Below, piece by piece: positions 33,919-45,760 of a stretch of 64,000 bases of DNA. The position numbers were made by a program, and so were the translations under genes. The DNA lies in the NCBI GenBank assembly GCA_025618425.1, contig CM046850.1, positions 10,295,992 to 10,359,991 on the forward strand, written 5' to 3'. The stretch is from Heliocidaris tuberculata (taxonomy: Eukaryota > Echinodermata > Echinoidea > Camarodonta > Echinometridae). Every line of letters begins with the position of its first letter. The stretch's first letter is position 1. The notes under the pieces were generated by a model. The model made no database searches, was not told where the DNA came from, and was given only the letters and a program-made list of their open reading frames with translations.

Positions 33919-34274
33919 CAGGGGCGGATCCAGGATTTCGTATAAGGAGGGGGGGGGGGGGCACACAAATGCAGGATTGTCAACTTTGGGAAACTGCTTG
34001 GAGGGAGACCCATATTTTTTGGGTCTCTCGCCAGCCCTCCAAAAGTCGCTCAGTGGGGGGGGGGGGGGGGGGGTTTATGGGGTCCAGTTCCCCTCCATAA
34101 TTCTCTGACAAGCAAAAAAAAAGAAAGAAAGAAAAAAAAAGGTTTTCTGCTCGAAAAGGGGGGAGGGGGCACAATCGCAAATAGGGGGGGGGGGCACATT
34201 GCATTGTTTTCCCTCAAAAGGGGGGGGGGGGCACGGGCCGGGATTGCCCCCCCCCCCCCCTGAATCCGCCACTG
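33919..34274. mobile_element. hAT-like MITE, CAGGGGCGGATCCAGG termini, 8-bp TSD
   Basis: It begins CAGGGGCGGATCCAGGATTT and ends TGAATCCGCCACTG (inverted), flanked by the perfect octamer GTTGAGAC at 33911-33918 and 34275-34282. CAG/CTG ends with an 8-bp duplication are hAT-type (established). The interior GTCAACTTTGGGAAACTGC, CGCCAGCCCTCCAAAAGTCG and ATTCTCTGACAAGC is shared with 42754-43093 and 57272-57571. It contains several expanded G-runs (about 10-20 nt each). No ORF belongs to a transposase. Confidence 0.88.
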
Positions 34275-34288
34275 GTTGAGACTTATCT

Positions 34289-34661
34289 TTAAGAGAAGGT
34301 TGAGTTCTGGGAAAGATGAAAAATATTTTGTGATATTTTCTTATTCCTTTCTTTCTTTTATGTCTGATTGGAAGAACATCATAGTAGAAATGTCCCCTGG
34401 AAAGGATTGCTCTTCAAATGCCCTCATATTCGAAATATGAAAAGATTTAGCCGATGTGTTCGGGCCGAACAGTCATGCCACATGTGTAGTGCATGTACTT
34501 TTCAGCGAGCTTGGGTCAATTTCTTATCATTTTGATGATTCCAAAACCTAACAGTACACACCTGTTGTTATGTAGACATGATCAACCTTTCTAAACTGCT
34601 TTGAGACCGTTTCTTTCAAAATTAATTTAATCGCATGTCCAGATCCCAACTTTATCTTTAA
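34289..34661. mobile_element. TTAA-type MITE (AAAGTTGAGTTCTGG family), copy 3
   Basis: Inverted relative to copies 1 and 2. It is bounded by TTAA at 34289-34292 and 34658-34661, with GTTGAGTTCTGGG inside the left edge and CCCAACTTTATC inside the right. It contains GTGTTCGGGCCGAACA near 34457-34472. It lies 6 bp from the end of the preceding hAT-like element's target duplication. Confidence 0.8.
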
Positions 34662-34669
34662 TAATACAA

Positions 34670-35620
34670 ACAACAAGAATGGCTCCCCGGAGAGAATGTT
34701 AAACATTAGCGTTTATTCATATTTTAGACTGACATTAGTTCGTCTGGTGACATGATTTCCTTTTTATCTGCAAGCTGAAATTCCAATATTGTGCGCTTTC
34801 AACACCCGCAGAACACAAGGCCAAATGAAATGTATTCCTACTGTAGTTTCTCGTCCCCTCTTCCTTCTTTTTTTTTTCTCGGCAGCTTCCTTTATATCAC
34901 TTGGAATTTTTGTTCTGAAATCAAATAAATAAATAAGAATCTAAGGACATCTAGACAACAAGATAACAAAAATCATAAATATGACATGTCCATGTATAAT
35001 GTAATTTCGCCTTGTTTTAAGCCTCTACATTGCGTGTATAAACAACATTAAACAAAGAAAAATTGTGTTGAATAATGGCCCAGTAGCAATTTTATGTAGA
35101 GGAATAATATCAAATATCGAATAACATGAAACCCATCCACATTCTCAAAGTATCCGAAAATAATCTATTAATCAATTTTACTTGGCCCAATATACGGGGT
35201 TGTCATGTTGATTTCCTGCAGGGCAGGGGGGTAAATAGCGGGGGGGGGGGGGGATGGGGGTATGCATCCCCCAAACTTTTCAGGTGGGGGGGGGGGATGG
35301 TGTGTACAAACATCCCCCAGGTTTCACCCACCCCTTCAACAAAAAAATGGTGGAAAACATACATTTCTTTTATATGTTGTAGATAAATATAATTTGATAT
35401 ATCATCTTTATATTTATTCAAATTTATATATTCTTTATTTCAATATAGATTATTAATTATTTATGTACAATATTGTAGATTTATATGAATTTATTAATAT
35501 TTATCTACAATTCTTTCGTTGCTTCTGATTTTCCCCGATATATGTTTACACCACTAGAAAGAGAAAAACCATCTACTTCAAATTATACAACATGGGTGTT
35601 GATCTGGGAGGGATATCTAA
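34670..35620. other. Unassigned DNA with poly-G patch
   Basis: No gene recognised. G-runs at 35240-35252 and 35286-35296 within CATCCCCC text look like a decayed poly-G transposon. 35395-35515 is very AT-rich with repeated TTTATNTACAAT. Confidence 0.4.
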
Positions 35621-35621
35621 T

Positions 35622-35970
35622 AAAAATAATTTACTTTCTATGGCGATCCTCAAATTGGCAATGTTGCTTCAAAATGGCAGGTTTAGTAGTAAAACTCTCA
35701 ATATGTTTTGTACACAAAATTTCATATTTTCTCCATTATCTCTGAAGATGTTGCTTGTCTTTTTGTGAACTCAACATATGTTGTGTCAAATACATTTTCC
35801 CATGATATATCTTGGCTAAGAAGGAGACAAGCTGCACCTTGAGAGATAATGAGGAAAATATGAAATTTTGTGTAAAAAACACATGGAAAGTTGTACTACT
35901 AAACCTGTCACTTTGAAGCAACTTTGCCAGTTTGAGGATCGCCATGGAAAGTAATTTGAGACTTTTCAAA
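35622..35970. mobile_element. Inverted-repeat element, ~120-bp arms
   Basis: The left arm from about 35625 (ATTTACTTTCTATGGCGATC, then CTCAAATTGGCAATGTTGC, to TTTCTCCATTATCTCT at 35743) pairs with the right arm (35842 to 35961), which reads CTCATTATCTCT to GGCGATCCTCAAACTGGC when reversed. Arms are about 88-90% alike by eye; the loop is about 95 bp. Confidence 0.82.
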
Positions 35971-36743
35971 CTTTCATAACTTTCTCATTTCGTAACAGAT
36001 TTTGATGGAAATTTTTAAAAATTGCTTCTCTCTGTCCTCTCTTTTCAGTAAAATTGATTTTCCCCAGGGTTTCATTCTTCTTTAAACGATATCACTCTTT
36101 CATGACGCGAAAAAGACCTTATTACATACCGTCAGCTTCGTGAGCCGGGCTTTAGGTTGACTGCACTTTGTCGTAGAACACGTTCATTATTTTCCAGGAT
36201 TAATAATAGAACAGAATAATTACCGTTTTGATTGGATTACTAACTCGGCCGGATTTCAACAACCACATGTCTGCACGGCTACCCCGCAAATTTTCAATTA
36301 AATGTTGAGAGAGAAGAGGAGAGAAAGGACAAAAAGCAAAGCGGAATAGGTTATTAAAATGGTGACATTTAGCAATTTGAAAGCTAAAGCGGTAATTATT
36401 CTTTTCTGTAAATCCTGGAATATGATGAACGTTTTCAGCAAAATAGATATATGCGAGTTAAGGAATGACAGTTCACCCAGAGCTTTTTGTAAAAATCTTG
36501 GTCTTTCATTACTCAGCAGTGACCATTTCAAGAATGAGTGTCAGTCTGCATACTTTGTAACTCTCATATGAATTTCATCTTTTATTTCATTACGTCGCTG
36601 TATAGATTTATAGACATGCGAGTATATTATTACAGATTTGTATGAATATATAGACATGCAAGTATCTTTTCTCACATTGATTTAATCTTTAAAAGATATG
36701 CACATGTGCAATAAAAATGACGATGATGATGTTAATAATAACA

Positions 36744-36746
36744 ACA

Positions 36747-36827
<81 letters not shown>

Positions 36828-36846
36828 TAATAATAATAATAAAAAT
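36744..36846. repeat. (AAT)n microsatellite
   Basis: About 30 AAT triplets with few interruptions, preceded by GATGATGATGTTAATAATAA. Confidence 0.95.
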
Positions 36847-37049
36847 TATTATTAATACATAAATATTGTAAGAAATTCAAATGTACATTTGTCAGACATC
36901 ATTTTGTGTTTTTATAGAGTCCAGATGAAGAAAACGGATCGAAAAATTGACGAATAAAGGAGAATAATAAAAGTCTCATTGTGAAAATATTTCTTTCACT
37001 ACACTTGCCACTAAACAACTACGAGTGATCACCAGCGTTGTTACATTTT

Positions 37050-37190
37050 CTCCCTTAAGGCCCATGGACAAAATTTTGTCAGAAGGAAGAAGCGTGGCTG
37101 TACATTACAAAAATATAAAAACTGCCAAAATTTCCACAGGGAAGGGGATGTTACACTCCCCTGAAAACCTGAAAAGAAAAAAAAACCACA
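37050..37190. repeat. Dispersed repeat related to core of 40274-40676
   Basis: CATGGACAAAATTTTGTCAG, then AAGGAAG, TGTACATTACAAAAATATAA and AAAATTTCCACAGGGA match CATGGACCAAACTTTGTCAG, GGACATTACAACACAC and AAAATTTCCGTCAGGA at 40447-40525. Confidence 0.55.
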
Positions 37191-37724
37191 AAAGTGCAAT
37201 TTGATCAAGCCTTGCTTTCATTTCCCCAAAATGCTCTGGATTTAGGGAAAAAAACATTTTCTTTTAATACTTTCCAACTTTAATGACTCAACATTTTCTT
37301 CATTCAATTCAGGTCAAATTTACATTGTACAATCTTGAGTAATGTCAATTTCTTCGGGTGTAATGTGGTGTCAAATGATCATTTCAATAATAAGTTTTTA
37401 AATTGTGAAAATTGTATTGCTTTCTCAAAAGTAGTCAAATGATATTGTCAGAACTATGTAAACAAGACATAATAGAGGAGCTTGCGAGGTATTTGTGTAA
37501 TAAACACATGAATGGTAGATTTCAGCATCGCAGCCACATAGCCTAAAGCAAGCTGGTTTATTATGTCTTTTTGAACAGGCTTCCAACTGACAGTCTCGGG
37601 GAGAAATCCATTGTGAATGGGAGAGAACAGTCAATTCATTCTTGGGTGATATGCCTATAAATAGTATGAACAGCCCCCTTTCTGAAAATTCTATGAAACT
37701 TATGTTTACACAACAGGTCAGAAA

Positions 37725-38515
37725 ATTATGCTTTCAAATGATACCTTGATGGCATTAATCCATACACGCTTCACTGACTAACATTGTTTTGAAAATGACA
37801 TATTAAAATCCATTTGAGCCGGATTTGGTAAAACCATGAAAATGTTCATATCACATGCGAGCGTTACGTAAGGAAATGCCAGCTTTAAGAGATATGGTAC
37901 CCGAGATTCCCATTTTGAGATTACGTGCATTGAATCAGAAACATGGGTCAATGCCAATTTCCAGTGGTGGCAGAGGCATACGCCCCCCAAATTCCAAAAC
38001 CAATAAAATTTCCCTCTAAAGATGAAAAAAGTGCCCCTCCTAAGGTAGAAAATTGCCATAATCTTGATATTTTTCTGCCTGATATGCCTTTATACCTTGC
38101 ATTTCCATTTGATGACGATGGAAAATGCCACTTACTTTAATTTTTATGACAAATATCACCGTTCTGAAAAATGCAAAAATCTCTTGTCATTATTCAGGTA
38201 CCATTTCAATACAAAATATGATTTTTCTTACCTCCCTGCCCTCCAACATGGACAAAATATCGACCATCCTTTCGTTTTATGATGAGGACATTATCCTTAC
38301 CCTCATTATCGAAAGAAGCACTTGACAAACAGTCTCCTAATAGAGTTTTCAAAGTCATGTTTCCTTCGAGTCATGTTCACATGTGATCCTAATGTTTTCA
38401 GTTTTACTTTAATCTGGTACAACGGACTTTTTACAAGTGATTTTTCAAAACGATGCTGTTCGGTAAAGCATTTACGGATGGATGTCATAAATGTATCATT
38501 TGAAAGCATAATACT
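37725..38515. repeat. Distant inverted pair (TATCATTTGAAAGCATAA)
   Basis: TTATGCTTTCAAATGATACC, then GATGGCATTAATCC (37727-37762), is inverted at 38472-38512 (GGATGTCATAAATG, TATCATTTGAAAGCATAA). These may be the ends of a roughly 800-bp element; the outer termini are not resolved. Confidence 0.4.
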
Positions 38516-39025
38516 TCTACTTTATGGAAAATAGATAATTATTGTCATAGAGCACATAGTGTGGTCACAATGAACCCTTTATTTTAGGGTTTTGTTTTTT
38601 CTGGGAAGCACTGTACTTACAGAAAAATGCAATTTCAACTTGTTTTTGTTTTTAGGCTGGCATTTTATTAAGAAAAAAAGGTGACTGAGCCCATGTTGTA
38701 TGCATGTATGCGAAAAATATCAAATATCAAATAACACTTAAACATGCTTAAGAAACCCCCTCCTCCTCAAGTCCGAACGAGAATCGATTTTCTTTGGCCT
38801 TAAGCTCTCTTACATCTGATTAGTGCGAATTACAGATTGAATTAAGCTGGATTAATGTTCTCTGCACTGCCAAGGTTTATGACGTGCATCGCGATTTAGA
38901 AAATCGATTTCAAGGTTTGGTCCTTAGACAGGGAATGATCTAAATGATCAAATGTGAATTTAGATCTAGATCAATCAAGAAACAATGCCTTCATGCAGTA
39001 GTAGTCGATTTTAATATGAAAACCT

Positions 39026-39173
39026 GGGCCCTGTTCCATAAAACTTGTTATCAAGAACAACTGCTACAGATCTACGATAAATTTGCTCTAAGTCAGTCGA
39101 ATTCACTGGTTTCAGTAGCTTATAACAATGATCGTAACTTGTTATTGATAACAAGTTTTATGAAACAGGGCCC
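39026..39173. mobile_element. Palindromic MITE, GGGCCCTGTTCCATAAAAC termini
   Basis: The left arm GGGCCCTGTTCCATAAAACT then TGTTATCAA is inverted at the right end (TTGATAACAAGTTTTATGAA, then ACAGGGCCC). The inner ACGATAAATTTGC/GATCGTAAC region is partly self-complementary. 148 bp, non-coding. Confidence 0.82.
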
Positions 39174-39487
39174 TGGTTAATGCCACTTCAAAGAATTTTC
39201 ATTCGGTCAGAATGACCAGTGTGAGGTGGAATAATTTTTTTTTAATACTGAAGTCAATTCCATTCCTTAAATTGACGAAATCTGTAGCTTTTTGCTTTTG
39301 CAGGGGCATCGATCCAGGTTTTGGATTCATATTTTTATTTCTGCATTTCTGACAGAATACAAATACAAAATACAATTATCATAACAATAAATACAATAAA
39401 AATTATTAAAAAACATTACATTTAAAATAAAGATAGATCGATAAAAAAATCAATACCTTTGAAAAGAAAAAGTAGAATAATTACATA

Positions 39488-39814
39488 CACTGTAAAAAAT
39501 TTTGCCGTGTTTTCACGGGAAATTTCCTGGCAGTAAGGATGCAGGGAATACCCGTTTTTCAACAGTTTTTTTTAAATTATTTTTTAAAATCAGAAATCAG
39601 CATATATTTGCAATCGCCCGACATAAAATTACAGTCTTTTTCCTGTAAAACAACAGCAAGTTTATTTTGCGTCTGAAAATATATACTGATTTCCTGTAAA
39701 CCAACAAACTTGCTGTTGTTTTACAGGAAAAAGACTGTAAAATTGAAATAACGGCAATAACTTGTAATTTCAAGGGCGCAAAAACCTGTAGTTTTACAGT
39801 TATTTTTTACAGTG
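39488..39814. mobile_element. MITE with CACTGTAAAAA termini, copy B
   Basis: It starts CACTGTAAAAAATTTTGCC and ends ATTTTTTACAGTG. The interior GGGAAATTTCCTGGCAGTAA, GGAAAAAGACTGTAAAATTG and AACTTGTAATTTCAAGGGC is shared with 27203-27507. Inner CAACAGCAAG / CTTGCTGTTG arms are duplicated and inverted. Confidence 0.82.
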
Positions 39815-40273
39815 TATGAAACTTGATTTATTTTCGCTGGAAATGGAGATTGGGAAAGGCGGGGGGGGGGGGGGTCGTCAATAATGTATCGATCGTTTTC
39901 ATGAACAGATTTGGATGTCTTGCATGCATGGATGGGATTGAGGCCCCGAAAGACACTTCGTTTTTTGGGTTTTTTTTTTTATTGGGGGGGGGGGGTGCGA
40001 AGGGGTACATTATTGCAAAAAATGGAAGATCGATGTAGTGTTTTATTATGAATAGAGATTTTGAGTCAATGTCCATTAAGACATCTTGTATTTCTATCTA
40101 CGAATATATAAATTCACTTTCAATACAGTATCTTGCCTCAGACATTTGAATAGCTTATTTTATCATAATGAAGTGTAATTCATTCATTTCGGAAATGTTC
40201 GCCGCCAACAACAAAGATTTATACATGTAAAAATGACTAAACAAGTTGTTGCCTGGTCAGGGAATAGTCTGGG

Positions 40274-40676
40274 AGCCTGTCACGAAATAGTCACCCCATT
40301 TTCCCAATAAGATTTGACCCCTAAAAGTTACTTAGACCATCTAAGTCATTAACAAATAGGTTGTCAGCCTGACCGTAGCCGTCGGGTTTAGCACTCAGAG
40401 CCCCCAAAGAAGCCCCAAAGTCGGGTCAATTTCACCCCATCTCCTCATGGACCAAACTTTGTCAGTAGGAAATAGTATGACTGGACATTACAACACACAA
40501 AAAACAGACAAAAATTTCCGTCAGGATGGGGTGTCAGACGGCCCCTAAAAATTGGGGTAAATTTTTCCCCCGGCTGACAACCTTTTTGTCAATGACTTAG
40601 ATGGTCTAAGTAACTTTAACATGTTTAAGGGGTCAAATCTTATGGGTAAAATGGAGTGACTATTTCGGGACAGGCT
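40274..40676. mobile_element. Inverted-repeat element, AGCCTGTCACGAAATAGTCA termini
   Basis: The left arm 40274-40380 (AGCCTGTCACGAAATAGTCA, then CCCCATTTTCCCAATAAGAT, TTAGACCATCTAAGTCATT) is inverted at 40575-40676. The core (40440-40530) has a relative at 37050-37190. Non-coding; MITE-like. Confidence 0.82.
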
Positions 40677-40689
40677 TCTGGCCTAGAAG

Positions 40690-41960
40690 CCTTACACCAG
40701 TAAATGCACATTGTATAGAAATCAGCATGGTTGGAGGAGGAACTCGACAAGAAAGGAATAACCTTTCACCAGCCCCTTTTAATCAATACATTACCCTGAT
40801 TCCTTTCCCCACCTCTCTGCTATCCTCCGACCAAACCAACCGTTATGATGCTCAGAAGCCTCATCAATTTACTATGCCAGGAAAACGATTATCCTTTCCC
40901 TCAAACCTATCCCTGCCAAACGAGTATGGATTAATCTGACTGTGGTGAAATTGGAATTGCATTTCCAGTTCATTGTTGAATGGCTCATAACTACCTGAAA
41001 TACACTTTAACATTTCCGGGGAAATCAGTTAACATGAACCAAAGTGTGCCTTTGTTCGTACAGCTCGCTACATTAACTTGGCTTAATATTAATAACAACT
41101 TTGCTAATAAAATTTTAATTGCATTCTATGTTAGGTGTTGAATGGCTCATAACTTCGTGGATATAAATTCACTATGCGCTTCCAAATTGTTACCCGCCTC
41201 TAGCTCCGGCAACCGTTATCCAGCCTAAAGTGCATTTCAAGGAATAATCCCACCATATACCCATTTTCAAATCGTATTTCGATACATATCAGGCTGCGCG
41301 ACTATTTGTACTATTGAAATAAAAAAATAAACTTCGAATTTCTGACATGTAACTTCGGCTGAAATGCAGTTAGATATTATTAATGGCATTGACTCGAAAG
41401 CATTTGTCACTTTGTAATGTTTGTAATAGGTTGTTTATTCAGGCATCGGAATGCTGACATGCATCTTCTTTGTATATAATCATTCTAATTGAGGTTCAAA
41501 TAGCCTTTTGTGTGAAATAAATTGATTTTAATCCAATTCATTTTTATAAAGTTCACTTTTCCACAAACATACGCACAGATTTCATCAATAAACCCTCATT
41601 ATTATATCAAGATATTTCCCTTATGCTATGCGATAGCCTAATGAATCCTCCAATAGGCGTTTTTACAAGGGGGGGGGGGGTGGTTTGTGGATGGTGAACT
41701 GTTAGCAATTTCATATATTTTAGTCCGCAGTCTAATTATGCACTCTTCCATCGCCTAACACAATCGCATGATGTTTTATCATAAAGTTCCATGAATCTAT
41801 ATTGGTCATTAAAAAAATATTAGGTAAAATCATTTAATGTGATTTAATTTTGCTCAATTTGTAGTAAAATTTATGTATTGCGCTTAACATTACCAAAGTT
41901 GGACATACCCCGAAATACAAACAAAAAGGGCGTTTTTATAAATTTATCTGTTTAGTTAAT
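40690..41960. other. Unassigned AT-rich DNA
   Basis: No gene recognised. One short patch is duplicated: AATGGCTCATAACT occurs at 40979 and 41140 with CTATG/TTGTTGAATGG context. A G-run occurs at 41671-41680. Confidence 0.4.
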
Positions 41961-42019
41961 CATTTGGTATGTGTGCATGTATGTATCTGTACATTCATTC
42001 ATTCATTCATTTGTTATTT

Positions 42020-42093
42020 CATTATTATTATTATTATTATTATTATCATTATTATTATTATTATCATTATTATTATTATTGTTATTATTATTA

Positions 42094-42140
<47 letters not shown>

Positions 42141-42310
42141 GTTATTATTATTATTATCATTATTATTATTATGGAAGAAATTTATTCCTTGAATGCTTTT
42201 AGCGCCTTAGGGCAGCTGGGCTAAAGCATTTAAGGTTAATAATAGTACTTTGTAGGCGTCTTGAGCCTCCCCTGGGATGGATACGTGCGCAATATATTAA
42301 ATGCAGCTAT
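42020..42310 (-). mobile_element. L2/CR1-like 3' tail with (AAT)n, minus orientation, meeting a second plus-strand tail
   Basis: Read on the minus strand, GCCCTAAGGCGCTAAAAGCA, then TTCAAGGAATAAATTTCTTC, runs into (AAT)n (42023-42171). This is the layout of an L2-type 3' end: a GCGC-containing hairpin region, then a triplet tail. Immediately beside it, the plus strand reads CTGGGATGGATACGTGCGCA, then ATATATTAAATGCAGC and (TATTAT)n to the right. So two tail ends appear back-to-back within 140 bp. No reverse-transcriptase coding remains. Confidence 0.45.
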
Positions 42311-42402
42311 TATTATTATTATTATTATCATTATTATTTTTATCATCATTATTATTATCATTATCATTATCATCATCATTATTATTATTAATATTATTAT
42401 TA

Positions 42403-42458
<56 letters not shown>

Positions 42459-42598
42459 ATTATCATTATTATCATCATTAATATCATAGTTGTTATTATC
42501 ATTATTATTATTATTATTATTATAATTATCATTATTATCATCATTAATATCATAGTTGTTATTATCATTATTATTATTATTATTATTATTGTTATTAC
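42307..42598. repeat. (TTA)n/(TCA)n microsatellite block
   Basis: Mostly ATT triplets with ATC variants. A higher-order duplication (AATTATCATTATTATCATCA, then TTAATATCATAGTTGTTATT) occurs at 42457 and 42522, spacing about 65. Ile/Met-rich frames here are artefacts. Confidence 0.92.
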
Positions 42599-42753
42599 TT
42601 TTTATTATTTGTATTTTATTTCTTCATGTTTTTAGGGGGAGGGGGAATCTTTAGAGAATCATAGGGGAGGGCAAGCGCCCCTGCCCCTCGTAACGCTGGG
42701 TGAATGAAGATGATTTACACCACACAACTGCAAGGATCTGTCTATTCCCAACC

Positions 42754-42993
42754 CAGTGGCGTAACTTGACCTTGGCGTCAAGAGGGGCAAAACTTCGGAG
42801 GAAATGGTGAGCGGAAACTTTGGGGAACTGCTTGGAGGAAGATTCATATTTTTTTCTTCTCGCCAGCCCTCCAAAAGTCGCTCAGAGGGGGGAGGGGGGG
42901 GGGGGCATCAGATTTTATGGGGTCCAGTTTTCCTCCAGAATTCTCTGACAAGCAAACAACAACAACAACAAAAACAAAACAAAAAACAACAAC

Positions 42994-43025
<32 letters not shown>

Positions 43026-43093
43026 GGTTATCAGTAAGTTGTCAGGGGGGCAGTCTGCCCCTTTGCCCCCCCCCCCCTTTGGGTACGCTAGTA
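42754..43093. mobile_element. hAT-like MITE, CAGTGGCGTAAC terminus, 7/8 TSD
   Basis: It starts CAGTGGCGTAACTTGACC and ends TTTGGGTACGCTAGTA, flanked by TCCCAACC (42746-42753) and TCCCAGCC (43094-43101). The interior GGGGAACTGCTTGGAGGAAG, CGCCAGCCCTCCAAAAGTCG, ATGGGGTCCAG and ATTCTCTGACAAGC is the same as in 33919-34274. It has expanded by AAC and CA repeats (42957-43023) and G/C-runs. Confidence 0.78.
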
Positions 43094-43099
43094 TCCCAG

Positions 43100-44690
43100 C
43101 CAATGCATTCTTCTCAACTGCCAATGACCTAGATTCTCTGTAACGGTCGTTATGATCAAGGAAATATAAGACGACATTTAAGTGACCCTAAACATGTGCT
43201 TTATTATTTATGATCACTACTACGAAACGATCTGAAGATGTGCTTTATATATGGAACAGTCGTTTGACAAGGGCAGATCCAGAAAGGAGAAGAGTTTATA
43301 AACCTCGAAAGCCCACGATATTTGGGTAGCGTACATGTCTATGCCGACCTTTGTTAAAAAGAAAGAGAGAGAAAAAAAAGAAGGGGGTGGGGTGGCCGCT
43401 TTTCCCCCAATGTGGTTCAGCCTTTGCCTGGGAACAGTCCAACCAGGGAGATGGGAAGTGCCCCTGGGTTAACATGATAAACGAAACTTAGAAAGTCTAC
43501 GGCAATCTGAACAGAGTTCATCATCGTTGAACAAATGCGTGTTATTGAAATAATTTTTGTCACTGGGGGGGGGGGGGGGGGGTTGCAGCAAGTCCACGAA
43601 TTTTGGAGCCAGGCTTGCCACAAAAAAAATGGACGTGGTGAACGGGACAAGATGGGAGAGCGTCTCCCGTGTTTGTCCCGTTCAGCTAGCCTTCACCCGG
43701 GCCTTAGATGAACAAGTCAGTAATATTTTGTGAGATGAGATTTTCCATTGCCGTTGGGAAATTAGAATTTAATAGGATAGTACTTCATGCTTCCAGTAGT
43801 TTTACTTCGCCTTAATTTTCCATCATTAGCAAAAAGAAGGAAGGATTCAAGAATTATGATAGATTTTTCTTCATTAAACAAAAACAGTTCTGTAAAAGCC
43901 TCAGTAGAGAGAAAAAAAAACAACAACAAACAAACAACAAGAAACAAAAATGCGAATACAACCATGCCCAAACAATTTTTTTTTTGTGAGCGACTTTTCC
44001 ACCTCAAAATTGTATGACAAGCAACAACAGCAACGCATTTTGAAGGATGTCAGTTCGGACCCACTCTCATATTCACACACGCACTGCATGTAAGCTAGTG
44101 AGCGCCTCCAAATCACATAACCCTAAGAAATGGGGATATCATTAAAAAAATAAATAAACATGGTTACAAACAATGAAAAAAGGGATGATAATAGCACAGT
44201 GACATAAAAGATATCATTGATCAAGCATGAGTTTAAAAATCTTGTTTTGCGAATTAAATAAGCGACAATGAAGGAAATGTCAAATCTCTCGTTCCAGTCC
44301 CCTTACACAAAACATGGTATACGAGATTATTAATTTTGATTTATGATGTGAGCTACTTACATGCATCTCACTTCAATAATGATGTTTTGATTTCAACAGA
44401 GCTTTTCAACCCTTGACTTAAATGGCATGTTAACAGTGATTTCTCAACATGAATTATACTTCACCTTACATTGTCACCGACAGTAATGGACAGTTGCATT
44501 TAAAATTACATGATTTATTACATTTATTTTAGATTAAATTGAGATATTTAGAGCAATTTTAAATTATATTGCGTGCATACAGAACATAAAAATAGGAAAT
44601 ATTGATGGCAAAAATCTGTAAAATCAGCATTCCAATTGTTAATCGGTTTTAAAGAAATACTTCCCATATTCTGTAGTCATGGTAGTAGAG
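43100..44690. other. Unassigned DNA
   Basis: No gene recognised. A G-run (43566-43582) sits beside GTTGCAGCAAGTCC. CATCATTAGC and AACAACAAACAAACAACAAG patches are simple-repeat-like. Nothing with coding signature is seen. Confidence 0.4.
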
Positions 44691-44790
44691 GAGTGGTTCA
44701 GTGGTAGAGCAGTGGTCTCGTACCCGGAAGGTTCCAGCTTTGAAACGTCAAAACCAAGTAGATGCCATGCAGTGCCCCTTTTGTGAGGTA
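44688..44790 (+). mobile_element. tRNA-like SINE head or degenerate tRNA pseudogene
   Basis: GAGTGGTTCAGTGGTAGAGC at 44692 contains a strong box A (TGGTTCAGTGG) of Gly/Glu-tRNA type. The expected box B position, about 30 bp on, reads GGTTCCAGCTTTGAAAC, a degenerate GGTTCGAATCC. AAGACTTAAAACCGTAGGTC follows at about 44820-44839. No cloverleaf with good acceptor pairing is visible, so it is not called as a functional tRNA. Confidence 0.45.
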
Positions 44791-45760
44791 GTAATTCTCA
44801 TTACGAAGTCCCACGGTTAAGACTTAAAACCGTAGGTCCAGTTACTTACCTAAAAGCTTGTAATTGTTTTTTTAGCCGTCAGGTGAATTGAATAATCAAT
44901 CAAACAATTAATTAATAATGGTATATTATGTTAACATCGTTAAAAGTGTTTTCATTAATAAAAGCATATGATATAGGAGGGATTGAATAAATTGAAATCT
45001 CACCTTTAGTACACGTAAATTAGTTAACGTATTAATAATTCACATATTGAAAAAAGGTCATTTAACTTATGTGTCCAAAACATGATATGATATATTATTT
45101 GTACATTTGTGTAAGAGGAATTTAGATCTTTCATGCGTTAAATTAATACGGATACCAAATATAAATCATATCTAAAATAATAGGCCTACTCCGTTGATCT
45201 TGTAATTTAAACGATTTTATTTGTTGGTATATCAGTGATGCTGTTTATACTACTGACAACAGTCATATATGCAAGATGGCATGATATGTATTACGTTTGA
45301 AGTTTGAACGTTTGGTGTTTGAAGTATATAACATCATGCATTGGATGCCCAGTAGATGACTTTACAAACTAGGTTATTTCTTAACCAGACATAACCCATT
45401 ACCAAACGATATGGTAATCAAAGAGGAATTTGATAGGTTAATTGGAAGTGATCTGTAATGATCAGCCAATGCAAGTCGTGCTGTCAGCTTCAGTTTAGGT
45501 TATGATAATGTTCATGACCTCTAGTAACTGGTAACATCCGTGACTTTCATGTGTATGCAATACCTCTAGCACACGAACCGTCATTTACCTGACGTACGGG
45601 TCAGCGAATAGCGCGACTTCTGATGCACCATGTATGGTGATATCGTAGAAAAAGTGCATGCTAACTGAACAGTGCAAAATTACTTTGAATTAATGACGTC
45701 TCGTGTGCAACATGGTATTCCATTGCAAGTGACTTCTCCTGGGTATCTAAATCATCAGAT

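Noticed and set aside
42236..42635. Ile/Met-rich frames
   Set aside because: Translations of (TTA)n/(TCA)n microsatellites.
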